The position numbers and the translations under genes were made by a program. A DNA stretch of 44,969 bases, taken from a bacterium (GTDB lineage: Bacteria > Planctomycetota > J058 > JAJDCP01). The stretch's first letter is position 1; each line of letters opens with the position of its first letter. The stretch spans positions 1 to 44,969 of the forward strand of contig JAUIEM010000012.1 in the NCBI GenBank assembly GCA_030428695.1. Reading direction: 5' to 3'. Under the pieces are notes generated by a model. That model was given only the letters and a program-made list of their open reading frames with translations. It was not told where the DNA came from and made no database searches. Shown in pieces: positions 8,586 to 15,999 of this stretch.

Positions 8586-8939
8586 ATGGCCAAGCGTGGC
8601 AAGAAAACCGCTGCTAAGAAAAAGACCGCCGCCAAGAAGAAGAAAGATCGTCCCGCGAACAAGAGTGAGCTCGTGCAGATGATCTTCGATTCCGAAGCCA
8701 AGCCCTTCGACACGAAGAGCCAGGCCGAGAAAGCCGTCGACGCCGTCCTGAAGGGCATGCAGAAGGCGATCGAGACCCGCAACGGTCTGCAGATCATCGG
8801 CTTCGGTTCCTTCAACGTCCGTGAGCGCAAGGAGCGCATGGGCCGCAACCCGCGCACTCGCGAAGAGATGCTGATCCCGGCCTCCAAGACCGTCAACTTC
8901 CGTTGCGGCAAGGCTCTCAAGGACGCGATCAACGGCTGA
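8586..8939 (+). CDS. HU/IHF-family nucleoid protein with lysine-alanine N-terminal tail
   Basis: 117 residues. Residues 1-22 form a basic tail (KKTAAKKKTAAKKKKDRP) like eukaryotic H1-type or bacterial AAKK tails. The remaining 95 residues are a standard HU/IHF domain: NKSELVQMIF, the dimerisation helix with AEKAVDAVLKGMQKAI, GFGSFNVRERKERMGRNPRT for the DNA-intercalating arm, and FRCGKALKDAI at the end. Canonical HU is about 90 residues, so the tail is an addition that should extend DNA contact. The gene has a likely promoter and a hairpin directly after it, so it is probably monocistronic. Codon use is less GC-extreme, as in highly expressed genes. Confidence 0.95.
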   Translation: MAKRGKKTAAKKKTAAKKKKDRPANKSELVQMIFDSEAKPFDTKSQAEKAVDAVLKGMQKAIETRNGLQIIGFGSFNVRERKERMGRNPRTREEMLIPASKTVNFRCGKALKDAING

Positions 8940-8962
8940 GCTCCGCTCGATACCGTTGCGAT

Positions 8963-8996
8963 GAGGGAGGGCTGGTCCCTCCCTCGCGTCGTTTGT
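8963..8996 (+). terminator. Hairpin terminator after the HU gene
   Basis: Perfect 9-bp stem GAGGGAGGG/CCCTCCCTC (8963-8971 with 8977-8985) and a 5-base loop; only a weak T-rich stretch (GTTTGTT) follows. It starts 23 bases past the stop codon. Confidence 0.6.
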
Positions 8997-9040
8997 TGCC
9001 CGAGCCACGCCAGCACGACGAGCCACGCTGCGCATGGAGC

Positions 9041-9068
9041 TTGCCCGGCTGCGCGATTCCGCTATGGT
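9041..9068 (+). promoter_or_regulatory. Probable promoter of the GAF protein-purD pair
   Basis: TTGCCC at 9041-9046 and TATGGT at 9063-9068 with a 16-base spacer, 21 bases before the GTG at 9090. The match is moderate. Confidence 0.4.
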
Positions 9069-9089
9069 GGGCCAGCGTGGGGGGCAGAC

Positions 9090-10766
9090 GTGAATCCGGC
9101 ATTCTTCGATGTCATCGATGAGCTCGAGCGCTTCATCGCGGGAGCCGACGGGCGGCGCGGCGAGCAGCGCCCCAAGGGACGCCGGGCCGAGCGGGTCGAG
9201 AGCGCCGTCCTCGCCGCCCTCTACGACCTCTCGATGAAGCTCGCCTCGAGCGGCCTCGCCTTCGAGGCCGTGCTCGCCCAGCTGACCGACCTCGTCGTCT
9301 CGCAGGTCGGCGCCGCCCGCGGCTGTATCTTCCTGCGCGCGGTGCGGACGGGCGGCAGCTCCTACGCTCCCGCCCCCGAAGAGCTGCGCATCGCAGCGGC
9401 GCGGGACGGGCAGGGCAACGACGTGCGCACCGACTGGCACATCCCGGACGCGATCGTCGAGACCGTGCTCTCCGACGGAGGCCCGGTGCTGCTCCCGGCC
9501 GACGGCCCCGCGACCGGCATGGCGGTGCCGCTCGCGCTGTACCCGCCCGACCGCTCAGCCCTCGGCAATACCGCCTACCGCGAGCCCGTCATCCGCGGGG
9601 TGCTCTACGTCGAGCGGGAAGCCGGGAGCTTCGCCTCCGAGGATCTGCGCTTCCTGACCACCATCGCCAACCACATCGCGGCGTTCCTCGAGGTCCATCG
9701 GCAGAAGACCGCGACGACCATCGATCCGGTCAGCGGTCTGCTCACGCGTACCCAGCTGCGCGGCCACCTCGAGACCCTCGCCCGCCAGGAGGCGCTGTAC
9801 GGCGTGCCCTTCGCCGTCGTCTTCGCCGATCTCGACGGCTTCCACGCCTACAACGAGGCCCGCGGCGCGGCGGCCGGCGACGAGCTCCTCAAGCGCAGCT
9901 GCCAGGAGCTCTCGCGCGGCCTGCGCAGGGAGGACGGCGCCTTCCGCTACGGCGCGGACAAGGTCGTCCTGCTGCTGCCTGCCACCGACAGCCAGGGAGC
10001 CGCGGGCTTCGCGACCGCCTACCTCGGAGGAAAGCGCGAGCTGCCGCTGACGATCAGCTTCGGCGTCGCGTCGAGCCCCGAGCACGGCAGCGACCCCGAG
10101 CAGCTGCTCGCCCGCGCCGACCAGGCCCTGTACCGGGCCAAGAGAGCGGGCGGAGACCGGGTCGTGGTGTACGACGGCAGCGTCGCCGAGCGGGCGCCGC
10201 GCACCGACCGTCTGGCCGGGATCCTGACCGGGGAGCCGGCTCTCGACTACAAGAACGTCCTCGCCCTCGTCGACACGGTCAGCCACCTCGGTGGCGAGCG
10301 CGAGCCGCGGCTGCTCCTGCGCTCGCTGGTCGACAAGCTGATCGCGGCGAGCGGCGCCGAGCGGGGCGCGATCCTGCTCGCCGACCGGGGTGTGCTCGAG
10401 ACCGCAGTCGCCCGCCAGGCGGGCGGCGACGATGTCATCCTGGGCGCCGCGTACAGCCGCACCGTCGCCGAGGGCGTGTTCGCCAGCGGCGAGCCGATCT
10501 GCCTCAGCAACGCGATGGAGCAGCACGACGCGACCTCGTCGATCCGTGAGCTCAAGCTGCGCACGGTGATCTGCGTGCCGCTGGCCAGCGGGGAGCGGCG
10601 CCTCGGCGTGCTGTACCTCGACGGGCGCGCGGAAGGCGGCCAGCTGACCGAGTCCCACCTGCCCCTGTTCACAGCGATCGCGCGCCAGGCGGGGCTCGCG
10701 GTCGAGAACGCGCGCCTCAAGGCCCGCCTCGCCCTCCAAGGATTGACTGAAGGAATCAAGACATGA
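9090..10766 (+). CDS. GAF - degenerate GGDEF - GAF regulatory protein
   Basis: About 558 residues: an N-terminal GAF-like sensor (roughly 30-200), a GGDEF-fold domain (roughly 205-375; FAVVFADLDGFHAYNEARGAAAGDELL, then RYGADKVVLLLPA) and a second GAF domain (roughly 400-545; RGAILLADRG, ICVPLASGERRLGVLYLDGR). The signature that should read GGDEF is GADKV at residues 288-292, so diguanylate cyclase activity is unlikely; a nucleotide-binding or purely regulatory role is more plausible. GTG at 9090 was chosen because an upstream in-frame ATG at 8961 lies inside the HU terminator and encodes an unlikely N terminus. The stop overlaps the purD start (ATGA), so translation of the two is coupled. Confidence 0.85.
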   Translation: MNPAFFDVIDELERFIAGADGRRGEQRPKGRRAERVESAVLAALYDLSMKLASSGLAFEAVLAQLTDLVVSQVGAARGCIFLRAVRTGGSSYAPAPEELRIAAARDGQGNDVRTDWHIPDAIVETVLSDGGPVLLPADGPATGMAVPLALYPPDRSALGNTAYREPVIRGVLYVEREAGSFASEDLRFLTTIANHIAAFLEVHRQKTATTIDPVSGLLTRTQLRGHLETLARQEALYGVPFAVVFADLDGFHAYNEARGAAAGDELLKRSCQELSRGLRREDGAFRYGADKVVLLLPATDSQGAAGFATAYLGGKRELPLTISFGVASSPEHGSDPEQLLARADQALYRAKRAGGDRVVVYDGSVAERAPRTDRLAGILTGEPALDYKNVLALVDTVSHLGGEREPRLLLRSLVDKLIAASGAERGAILLADRGVLETAVARQAGGDDVILGAAYSRTVAEGVFASGEPICLSNAMEQHDATSSIRELKLRTVICVPLASGERRLGVLYLDGRAEGGQLTESHLPLFTAIARQAGLAVENARLKARLALQGLTEGIKT

Positions 10767-12019
10767 ATGTCCTGCTCGTCGGCAAGGGCGGTCGCGAGCA
10801 CGTGCTCGCCGCCGCGATCGCGCGCTCGTCGCTGCTGACCCGGCTGTTCATCGCGCCGGGCAACCCCGGCACCGCCACCTGCGGCGAGAACCTCCCGGCG
10901 CCGGCGGACAACGCCGGCTGGGTGGCGCTCGCCCAGGAACACGCGATCGACCTGGTCGTGATCGGCCCCGAGGCGCCGCTCGCCGACGGCCTGGTCGACG
11001 CCCTGCAGGAGGCGGGCATCGCCGCGTTCGGCCCGAACAAAGCCGCCGCCCGGCTCGAGTCGAGCAAGATCTTCTCGAAGGAGCTGATGCTCAAGTACGG
11101 CATCCCGACCGCCCGCGCGAAGTCGTACCGCGACCCCGAGCTCGCCCGCGAGGCGCTGCGCCGGGCCAGCTACCCGCTGGTCATCAAGGCCGACGGGCTC
11201 GCCGCCGGCAAGGGCGTCGCGGTCTGCGACGACCTCGAGGACGCGCTCGCGGAGGTCGACCGGCTGATGGTCCGCCGCGAGCTCGGCGAGGCCGGCGCGC
11301 GCATCCTGGTCGAGGACAAGGTCAGCGGCCGGGAGGTCTCGGTGCTCGCGGTCACCGACGGCGAGACCCTGCTGATGTTCCCGCCGGCCCGCGACCACAA
11401 GGCGATCTTCGACCGCGGCCGCGGCCCGAACACCGGCGGTATGGGCGCCTTCTCCCCGGTTCCGGACATCGGCCCCGGCCTGCTGCAGGTCATCGAGCGC
11501 AAGGTGCTGGTCCAGGCCATGCACGCGATGAAGCGTGAGGGCACGCCCTTCTGCGGCGTGCTCTACGCGGGCCTGATGGTCGAGCGCAACGAGGTGAAGG
11601 TGCTCGAGTTCAACGTGCGCTTCGGGGACCCCGAGGCCCAGGCCCTGCTCGTGCGGCTGGCGAGCGACTTCCTCGCCCTGCTCAAGATGGCGGTGGACGG
11701 TAAGCTGGCGGACTACCAGCCGGTCTTCGATCCGCGCGCGGCGGTCTGCGTGGTGCTGGCCTCGGACGGCTACCCGGGCCCGGTCGAGACGGGCGTCCCG
11801 CTTCCTCCCCTGCAGGCCGAGGGCTGCTTCGTGTTCCAGGCCGGGACCCGCCAGGGGCCGAACGGCCTCGAGACCGCGGGGGGGCGAGTGCTCGGCGTGA
11901 CCGCGCTCGGGGACAGCCTCGAGGAAGCGCGGCGCATCGCCTACGCCGGCGTCGAGAAGGTGCGCTTCGAGGGCTGCCACTTCCGGACGGACATCGGCCG
12001 CGCGCCTTCCTTGACATGA
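10763..12019 (+). CDS. purD: Phosphoribosylamine-glycine ligase
   Basis: Second step of purine synthesis: ATP-dependent joining of phosphoribosylamine and glycine to GAR, in the cytoplasm. 418 residues, normal for PurD. Family hallmarks are the N terminus MNVLLVGKGGREHVLAAAI, the P-loop-like region SYPLVIKADGLAAGKGVAVC, FPPARDHKAIFDRGRGPNTGGMGAFSP, and the metal-binding LEFNVRFGDPEAQALL. The start overlaps the end of the GAF protein gene by 4 bases, so its expression is linked to that regulator. No other purine gene is nearby. Confidence 0.97.
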   Translation: MNVLLVGKGGREHVLAAAIARSSLLTRLFIAPGNPGTATCGENLPAPADNAGWVALAQEHAIDLVVIGPEAPLADGLVDALQEAGIAAFGPNKAAARLESSKIFSKELMLKYGIPTARAKSYRDPELAREALRRASYPLVIKADGLAAGKGVAVCDDLEDALAEVDRLMVRRELGEAGARILVEDKVSGREVSVLAVTDGETLLMFPPARDHKAIFDRGRGPNTGGMGAFSPVPDIGPGLLQVIERKVLVQAMHAMKREGTPFCGVLYAGLMVERNEVKVLEFNVRFGDPEAQALLVRLASDFLALLKMAVDGKLADYQPVFDPRAAVCVVLASDGYPGPVETGVPLPPLQAEGCFVFQAGTRQGPNGLETAGGRVLGVTALGDSLEEARRIAYAGVEKVRFEGCHFRTDIGRAPSLT

Positions 12020-12039
12020 GATGAGGTCGCTCCTACCCT
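12011..12039 (+). promoter_or_regulatory. Promoter overlapping the purD end, for the cupin gene
   Basis: TTGACA at 12011-12016 and TACCCT at 12034-12039 with a 17-base spacer, 41 bases before the ATG at 12081. The -35 element overlaps the last codons of purD. Confidence 0.55.
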
Positions 12040-12080
12040 TCTTAAAGGACGGAGGCTCCCACCAGGCCAGGAGTTGTAAC

Positions 12081-12680
12081 ATGCGCGTCCGCCGCTGCCG
12101 CTACGTTCCGGAGTTCGCACCCCAGTCGGGCAGCCGCTTCCGCTCGCTGTGGGAATACGAGCTCGACCGCGGGGAGGAGACGCCGAGCAACGAGCACTCC
12201 GACGCCGAGGTCGTGTTCTACCTGACCCAGGGCGCCGGAGCGATGACCATCGACCGCACCAACCGCGAGGTCAAGAGCGGCCAGGTCGTCTTCATCCCGC
12301 CGGCGACCCCGCACGTGCTCGCGAACACCAGCGCCGACGTCTTGCGCGCCTTCAGCATCGAGTCGACGATCGGCGAGGAAGGCCGCGACAACGCCGAGGC
12401 GATCGCGCAGTCGCGCGAGACCATCGGCCACCTGCAGAAGATCATCGATCAGCTGCCGACGCAGATGGACGCGCCCGCGGCGATCCAGAGCATCGTCAAG
12501 CTGTTCGACATCGGCGGCCGCCTGTCCGAGCAGATCGAGGAGGCGATGGGCCTCGACAACGCCGAAGCCCTCGCCGCGCTGACCTCGATCGAGAACAAGA
12601 TCATGGCCTCGGTGGTCGAGATCACGGCCCGCTACCTCCAGCGCACCCAACCGAAGCGGCGGCACCACCGCCGCTTCTGA
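12081..12680 (+). CDS. Cupin-domain protein with helical C-terminal extension
   Basis: 199 residues. Residues about 25-95 form a single cupin barrel (NEHSDAEVVFYLTQGAGAMTIDRTNREVKSGQVVFIPPATPHVLANTS), with the candidate metal ligands His, Glu and His in their usual places (NEHSDAE and TPHVL). The C-terminal half is helical and ends in a basic cluster (RTQPKRRHHRRF). The ligand or substrate is unknown. The ATG at 12081 has AGGAG 8 bases upstream; a longer frame starting at 12021 was rejected. Only 11 bases separate it from the YgiQ gene, so the two are probably cotranscribed. Confidence 0.85.
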   Translation: MRVRRCRYVPEFAPQSGSRFRSLWEYELDRGEETPSNEHSDAEVVFYLTQGAGAMTIDRTNREVKSGQVVFIPPATPHVLANTSADVLRAFSIESTIGEEGRDNAEAIAQSRETIGHLQKIIDQLPTQMDAPAAIQSIVKLFDIGGRLSEQIEEAMGLDNAEALAALTSIENKIMASVVEITARYLQRTQPKRRHHRRF

Positions 12681-12691
12681 GACCGCGAACG

Positions 12692-14716
12692 ATGGCTTCC
12701 CTGTTTCAGCCCCGCGACCCCGGGTCCCGCCCGGGACGCTCCGCCGCATCCTTCCTGCCGACCTCCGCCGAGGAAGTCGCCGCCCGCGGCTGGGACGCGA
12801 TCGACGTGCTGCTCGTCACCGCCGACGCCTACGTCGACCACCCGTCCTTCGCGATGGCCATCCTCGGCCGCCAGCTCGAGGCCGACGGCTACCGCGTCGC
12901 CATCCTCGCCCAGCCCGACTGGCGCAGCGTCAAGCCCTGGCGCGCCTTCGGCACCCCGCGCCTGTTCTACGCCGTCAGCGGCGGCAACATGGACGCGATG
13001 ATCAACCACTACACGGCCGCCCGCAAGCCGCGCAGCAAGGACGCCTACAGCCCCGGGGGACGGGTCGGTCTGCGGCCCGACCGGCCGACGCCGGTCTACG
13101 CCCAGCGCTGCCGCGAGGCCGGCAAGGGCGTGCCGGTGATCTGCGGCGGGGTGGAACCCTCGCTGCGGCGCCTCGCCCACTACGACTACTGGAGCGACAG
13201 CGTCAAGCCCTCGCTGCTGGTGCCCGCGAAGGCCGACCTGTTCGTGTACGGCATGGGCGAGCGCGCCCTGCGCGAGATCGCCCTGCGCCTGAAGAATGGC
13301 GCGAGCGTCAAGGACCTGCGCGACATCCGCGGGGTCGCCTATCTGCTCGGCGCCAAGGAGGAGCGTCCCGATGGCGTCGCGCTGCCGAGCTTCGAAGAGG
13401 TCGCCGCCTCCAAGCGCGCCTTCGCCGACGCGACCCGCCTGACCCACCGCGAGACCAACCCGCTGAACGCCCGCCGGCTGCTGCAGCCGCACGGACGCCG
13501 CTGCGTCGTGCAGGAGCCGCCGGCGATGCCGCTCACGGAAGAGGAGATGGACGCGGTCTACGACCTTCCGTACACCCGCCTGCCCCATCCGGCCTACACG
13601 GAGCCGGTGCCGGCCTGGACGATGATCCGCAACAGCGTGACGATCATGCGCGGCTGCTTCGGTGGCTGCACCTTCTGCTCGATCACCACCCACCAGGGCC
13701 GGATCATCTCCTCGCGCTCGGAGCAGTCGGTGCTGAAGGAGATCCGCGGCCTGCAGGGGAACACCGGCTACACCGGCGTGATCAGCGACGTCGGCGGGCC
13801 GACCGCGAACATGTACAAGATGCGCTGCCAGGAGCCGGAGGTCGAGAAGATCTGCCGCCGCCTGTCCTGCGTGCACCCGACGGTCTGCAAGTACCTCGGC
13901 ACCGACCATGGCCCGCTCAAGAGCCTGCTGACGAACGCGCGCCAACAGCCCGGGGTCAAGAAGGTGCTGGTCGCGAGCGGGGTGCGCATGGACCTCGCCC
14001 AGAAGGACCCCGAGTACCTCGAGCAGATGGCGGCCCACCACGTCGGCGGCCGCCTGAAGGTCGCCCCCGAGCACGCCTCCGACAAGGTGCTCGCGCTGAT
14101 GAAGAAGCCGGGCATCGGCGACTTCGAGAGCTTCGCCGAGGCCTTCCACGCGGCCTCGGAGCGGGCCGGCAAGAAGCAGGAGCTGATCCCGTACTTCATC
14201 GCGAGCCATCCCGGCTCGACCCTCGAGGACATGATCGACCTCGCGCTCTTCCTCAAGCGCTCCGGCCACCGCCCCGACCAGGTCCAGGACTTCATCCCCG
14301 GGCCGATGGACATCGCGACCTGCATGTACCACACCGGCCTCGACCCGAACACGATGAAGCCGGTCGCCGTCGCCCGCTCGCTGCGCGACCGCAAGTACCA
14401 GCGCGCGGTGATGCGCTTCTTCGCCCCGGAGAACTACTTCACCGTCCGCGAAGCGCTGATGGAGGCCGGACGCGGCGACCTGATCGGGGACGGCTGCGAC
14501 GCGCTGATCCCCCGCCATCCCCCGCGCGAGGCGATCGAGGCGCGGCGGGCGAAGGCCGAGGCGGAAGCGGAGAAGCTCGCGCGCAAGCAGGCCCGCGCGC
14601 ACCTCCCCGAGAAGGGCAAGAAGCGGCGCTGGAAGCGCCGCCGCATCGAGCAGGCCCGCTCGCGCAAGGGCAAGGGCGGCCGCGGCTACCGACCGGACAG
14701 CGCGCCGCATCGCTGA
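12692..14716 (+). CDS. ygiQ: YgiQ-family radical SAM protein
   Basis: 674 residues, within the usual range. The N-terminal B12-binding-like Rossmann region (DVLLVTADAYVDHPSFAMAILGRQLEADGYRVAIL) is followed by a radical SAM core with the cluster motif CFGGCTFC (C322, C326, C329) after TIMRG. The later segments VAPEHASDKVL and QDFIPGPMDIATCMYHTG are characteristic of the YgiQ family (UPF0313). The C terminus is lysine/arginine-rich (KGKKRRWKRRR). The reaction is not established for the family. It follows the cupin gene with an 11-base gap and no strong own ribosome site, which suggests coupling. Confidence 0.93.
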   Translation: MASLFQPRDPGSRPGRSAASFLPTSAEEVAARGWDAIDVLLVTADAYVDHPSFAMAILGRQLEADGYRVAILAQPDWRSVKPWRAFGTPRLFYAVSGGNMDAMINHYTAARKPRSKDAYSPGGRVGLRPDRPTPVYAQRCREAGKGVPVICGGVEPSLRRLAHYDYWSDSVKPSLLVPAKADLFVYGMGERALREIALRLKNGASVKDLRDIRGVAYLLGAKEERPDGVALPSFEEVAASKRAFADATRLTHRETNPLNARRLLQPHGRRCVVQEPPAMPLTEEEMDAVYDLPYTRLPHPAYTEPVPAWTMIRNSVTIMRGCFGGCTFCSITTHQGRIISSRSEQSVLKEIRGLQGNTGYTGVISDVGGPTANMYKMRCQEPEVEKICRRLSCVHPTVCKYLGTDHGPLKSLLTNARQQPGVKKVLVASGVRMDLAQKDPEYLEQMAAHHVGGRLKVAPEHASDKVLALMKKPGIGDFESFAEAFHAASERAGKKQELIPYFIASHPGSTLEDMIDLALFLKRSGHRPDQVQDFIPGPMDIATCMYHTGLDPNTMKPVAVARSLRDRKYQRAVMRFFAPENYFTVREALMEAGRGDLIGDGCDALIPRHPPREAIEARRAKAEAEAEKLARKQARAHLPEKGKKRRWKRRRIEQARSRKGKGGRGYRPDSAPHR

Positions 14717-14721
14717 GCGCG

Positions 14722-14750
14722 CTTGCCCTCCCCGCCTCCCCCTGGCAGGA
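14722..14750 (+). promoter_or_regulatory. Possible promoter of the PLP enzyme gene
   Basis: TTGCCC at 14722-14727, 17-base spacer, CAGGAT at 14745-14750, 29 bases before the ATG at 14779. Moderate match. Confidence 0.35.
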
Positions 14751-14778
14751 TGCGGCGACCCCCCGCCAGAGGATACCC

Positions 14779-15945
14779 ATGTCCGACGACTACAAGGCGC
14801 TGGCCACGCGCCTGATCCACGCCGGAGAGCCCCGGCCGCGGGTCGACGGCGCCGTCGTGATGCCGATCTTCCAGACCGCGATGTACGCCTACGCCGGCGG
14901 CGCCTCCTACGACGAGATCCGCTACATCCGGCTGAACAACACCCCGAACCACGCGGCCCTCGGCGCCAAGCTCGCGGCGATCGGCGGCGCCGAGGCGGGG
15001 CTGGTGACCGCCAGCGGCATGGCCGCGATCAGCGCGGCGCTGCTCTCGCAGCTTCAGGCGGGGGACCATCTGCTCGCCTTCTCCTGCCTGTATGGCGGAA
15101 CCTACACCTTCATGACGCGCGATCTGACCCGCTTCGGATGCGAGGTCAGCTTCGTCGATCCGCGCCGCCCGGAGACCTGGGAGGCGGCCCTGCGCCCGAG
15201 CACCCGGCTGTTCTACGCCGAGACCATCAGCAACCCGCTGCTCGAGGTCGGCGAGCTCGAGGCGGTCGTCGGCCTGTGCCGGGCCCACGGCCTGGTGTCG
15301 ATGATCGACAACACCTTCGCGACCCCGGTCTGGTGCCGGCCGGCCGAGCTCGGCTACGACCTGGTGCTGCACAGCGGCACCAAGTACCTCGCGGGCCACT
15401 CCGACCTCGTGTGCGGGGCCGCGGTCGGACGCGCGGCGCTGATCGACGCGGTCCGCCACCAGCTCAACCACCTCGGCGGCTCCCTCGACCCGCACGCCTG
15501 CTTCCTCCTGCATCGGGGGCTGAAGACCCTCGAGCTGCGCGTGCGGCGCTCGGGGGAGAACGCGGCGCAGCTCGCCGGCTTCCTCGCGGAGCATCCCGCG
15601 GTGCGCCGGGTGGTCTACCCCGGGCGGGCGGAGCATCCCGACCACGCACGGGCGGCGCGCCTCCTCGATCGGGGCTTCGGGGCGATGCTCGCCTTCGAGG
15701 TCGAGGGGGGCGCGGCCGCCGCGCGCAAGGTGCTCGAGGGCGTGCGCATCGCGACGCCCGCGGTCAGCCTCGGCGGCGTCGAGACGCTGGTGTCGATCCC
15801 GGCGGAGGGCTCCCACGCGGGGCTGTCGCCGGAGGAACGGAGCCGGATCGGGATCGGCGACGGCCTGCTGCGGGTGTCGCTCGGCATCGAGGACGGCGAG
15901 GAGCTATGCGCCGACCTCGGGGGAGCCCTGGCCGCGCTCGTCTGA
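14779..15945 (+). CDS. Cys/Met-metabolism PLP-dependent enzyme (cystathionine gamma-lyase/synthase type)
   Basis: 388 residues, the usual length for the trans-sulfuration family. The PLP lysine is in SGTKYLAGHSDLVCG; ASGMAAISAALLSQLQAGDHLL and MIDNTFATPVWCRP are the other family blocks, and GGVETLVSIPAEGSHAGL is near the C terminus. The substrate-side motif that often reads Y-x-R-x-x-N-P-T is YIRLNNTPN here, so the exact activity (gamma-lyase, gamma-synthase or methionine lyase) cannot be told. AGAGGA precedes the ATG. No methionine or cysteine pathway gene is next to it. Confidence 0.9.
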   Translation: MSDDYKALATRLIHAGEPRPRVDGAVVMPIFQTAMYAYAGGASYDEIRYIRLNNTPNHAALGAKLAAIGGAEAGLVTASGMAAISAALLSQLQAGDHLLAFSCLYGGTYTFMTRDLTRFGCEVSFVDPRRPETWEAALRPSTRLFYAETISNPLLEVGELEAVVGLCRAHGLVSMIDNTFATPVWCRPAELGYDLVLHSGTKYLAGHSDLVCGAAVGRAALIDAVRHQLNHLGGSLDPHACFLLHRGLKTLELRVRRSGENAAQLAGFLAEHPAVRRVVYPGRAEHPDHARAARLLDRGFGAMLAFEVEGGAAAARKVLEGVRIATPAVSLGGVETLVSIPAEGSHAGLSPEERSRIGIGDGLLRVSLGIEDGEELCADLGGALAALV

Positions 15946-15970
15946 CTCCCGGAGCAAACCCCGGTACACT
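15942..15970 (+). promoter_or_regulatory. Promoter of the kinase gene
   Basis: CTGACT at 15942-15947, a 17-base spacer and TACACT at 15965-15970, 29 bases before the ATG at 16000. The -35 overlaps the stop of the preceding gene. Confidence 0.45.
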
Positions 15971-15999
15971 GCAACCGTGACTACGCACCTGGATCGATC

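Noticed and set aside
8961..9089. An N-terminal extension of the GAF protein starting at ATG 8961
   Set aside because: The start lies inside the HU terminator hairpin and the extra residues look non-coding; GTG 9090 is better placed relative to the promoter.
9090..10766. Annotation as an active diguanylate cyclase
   Set aside because: The GGDEF signature reads GADKV, which lacks key catalytic residues.
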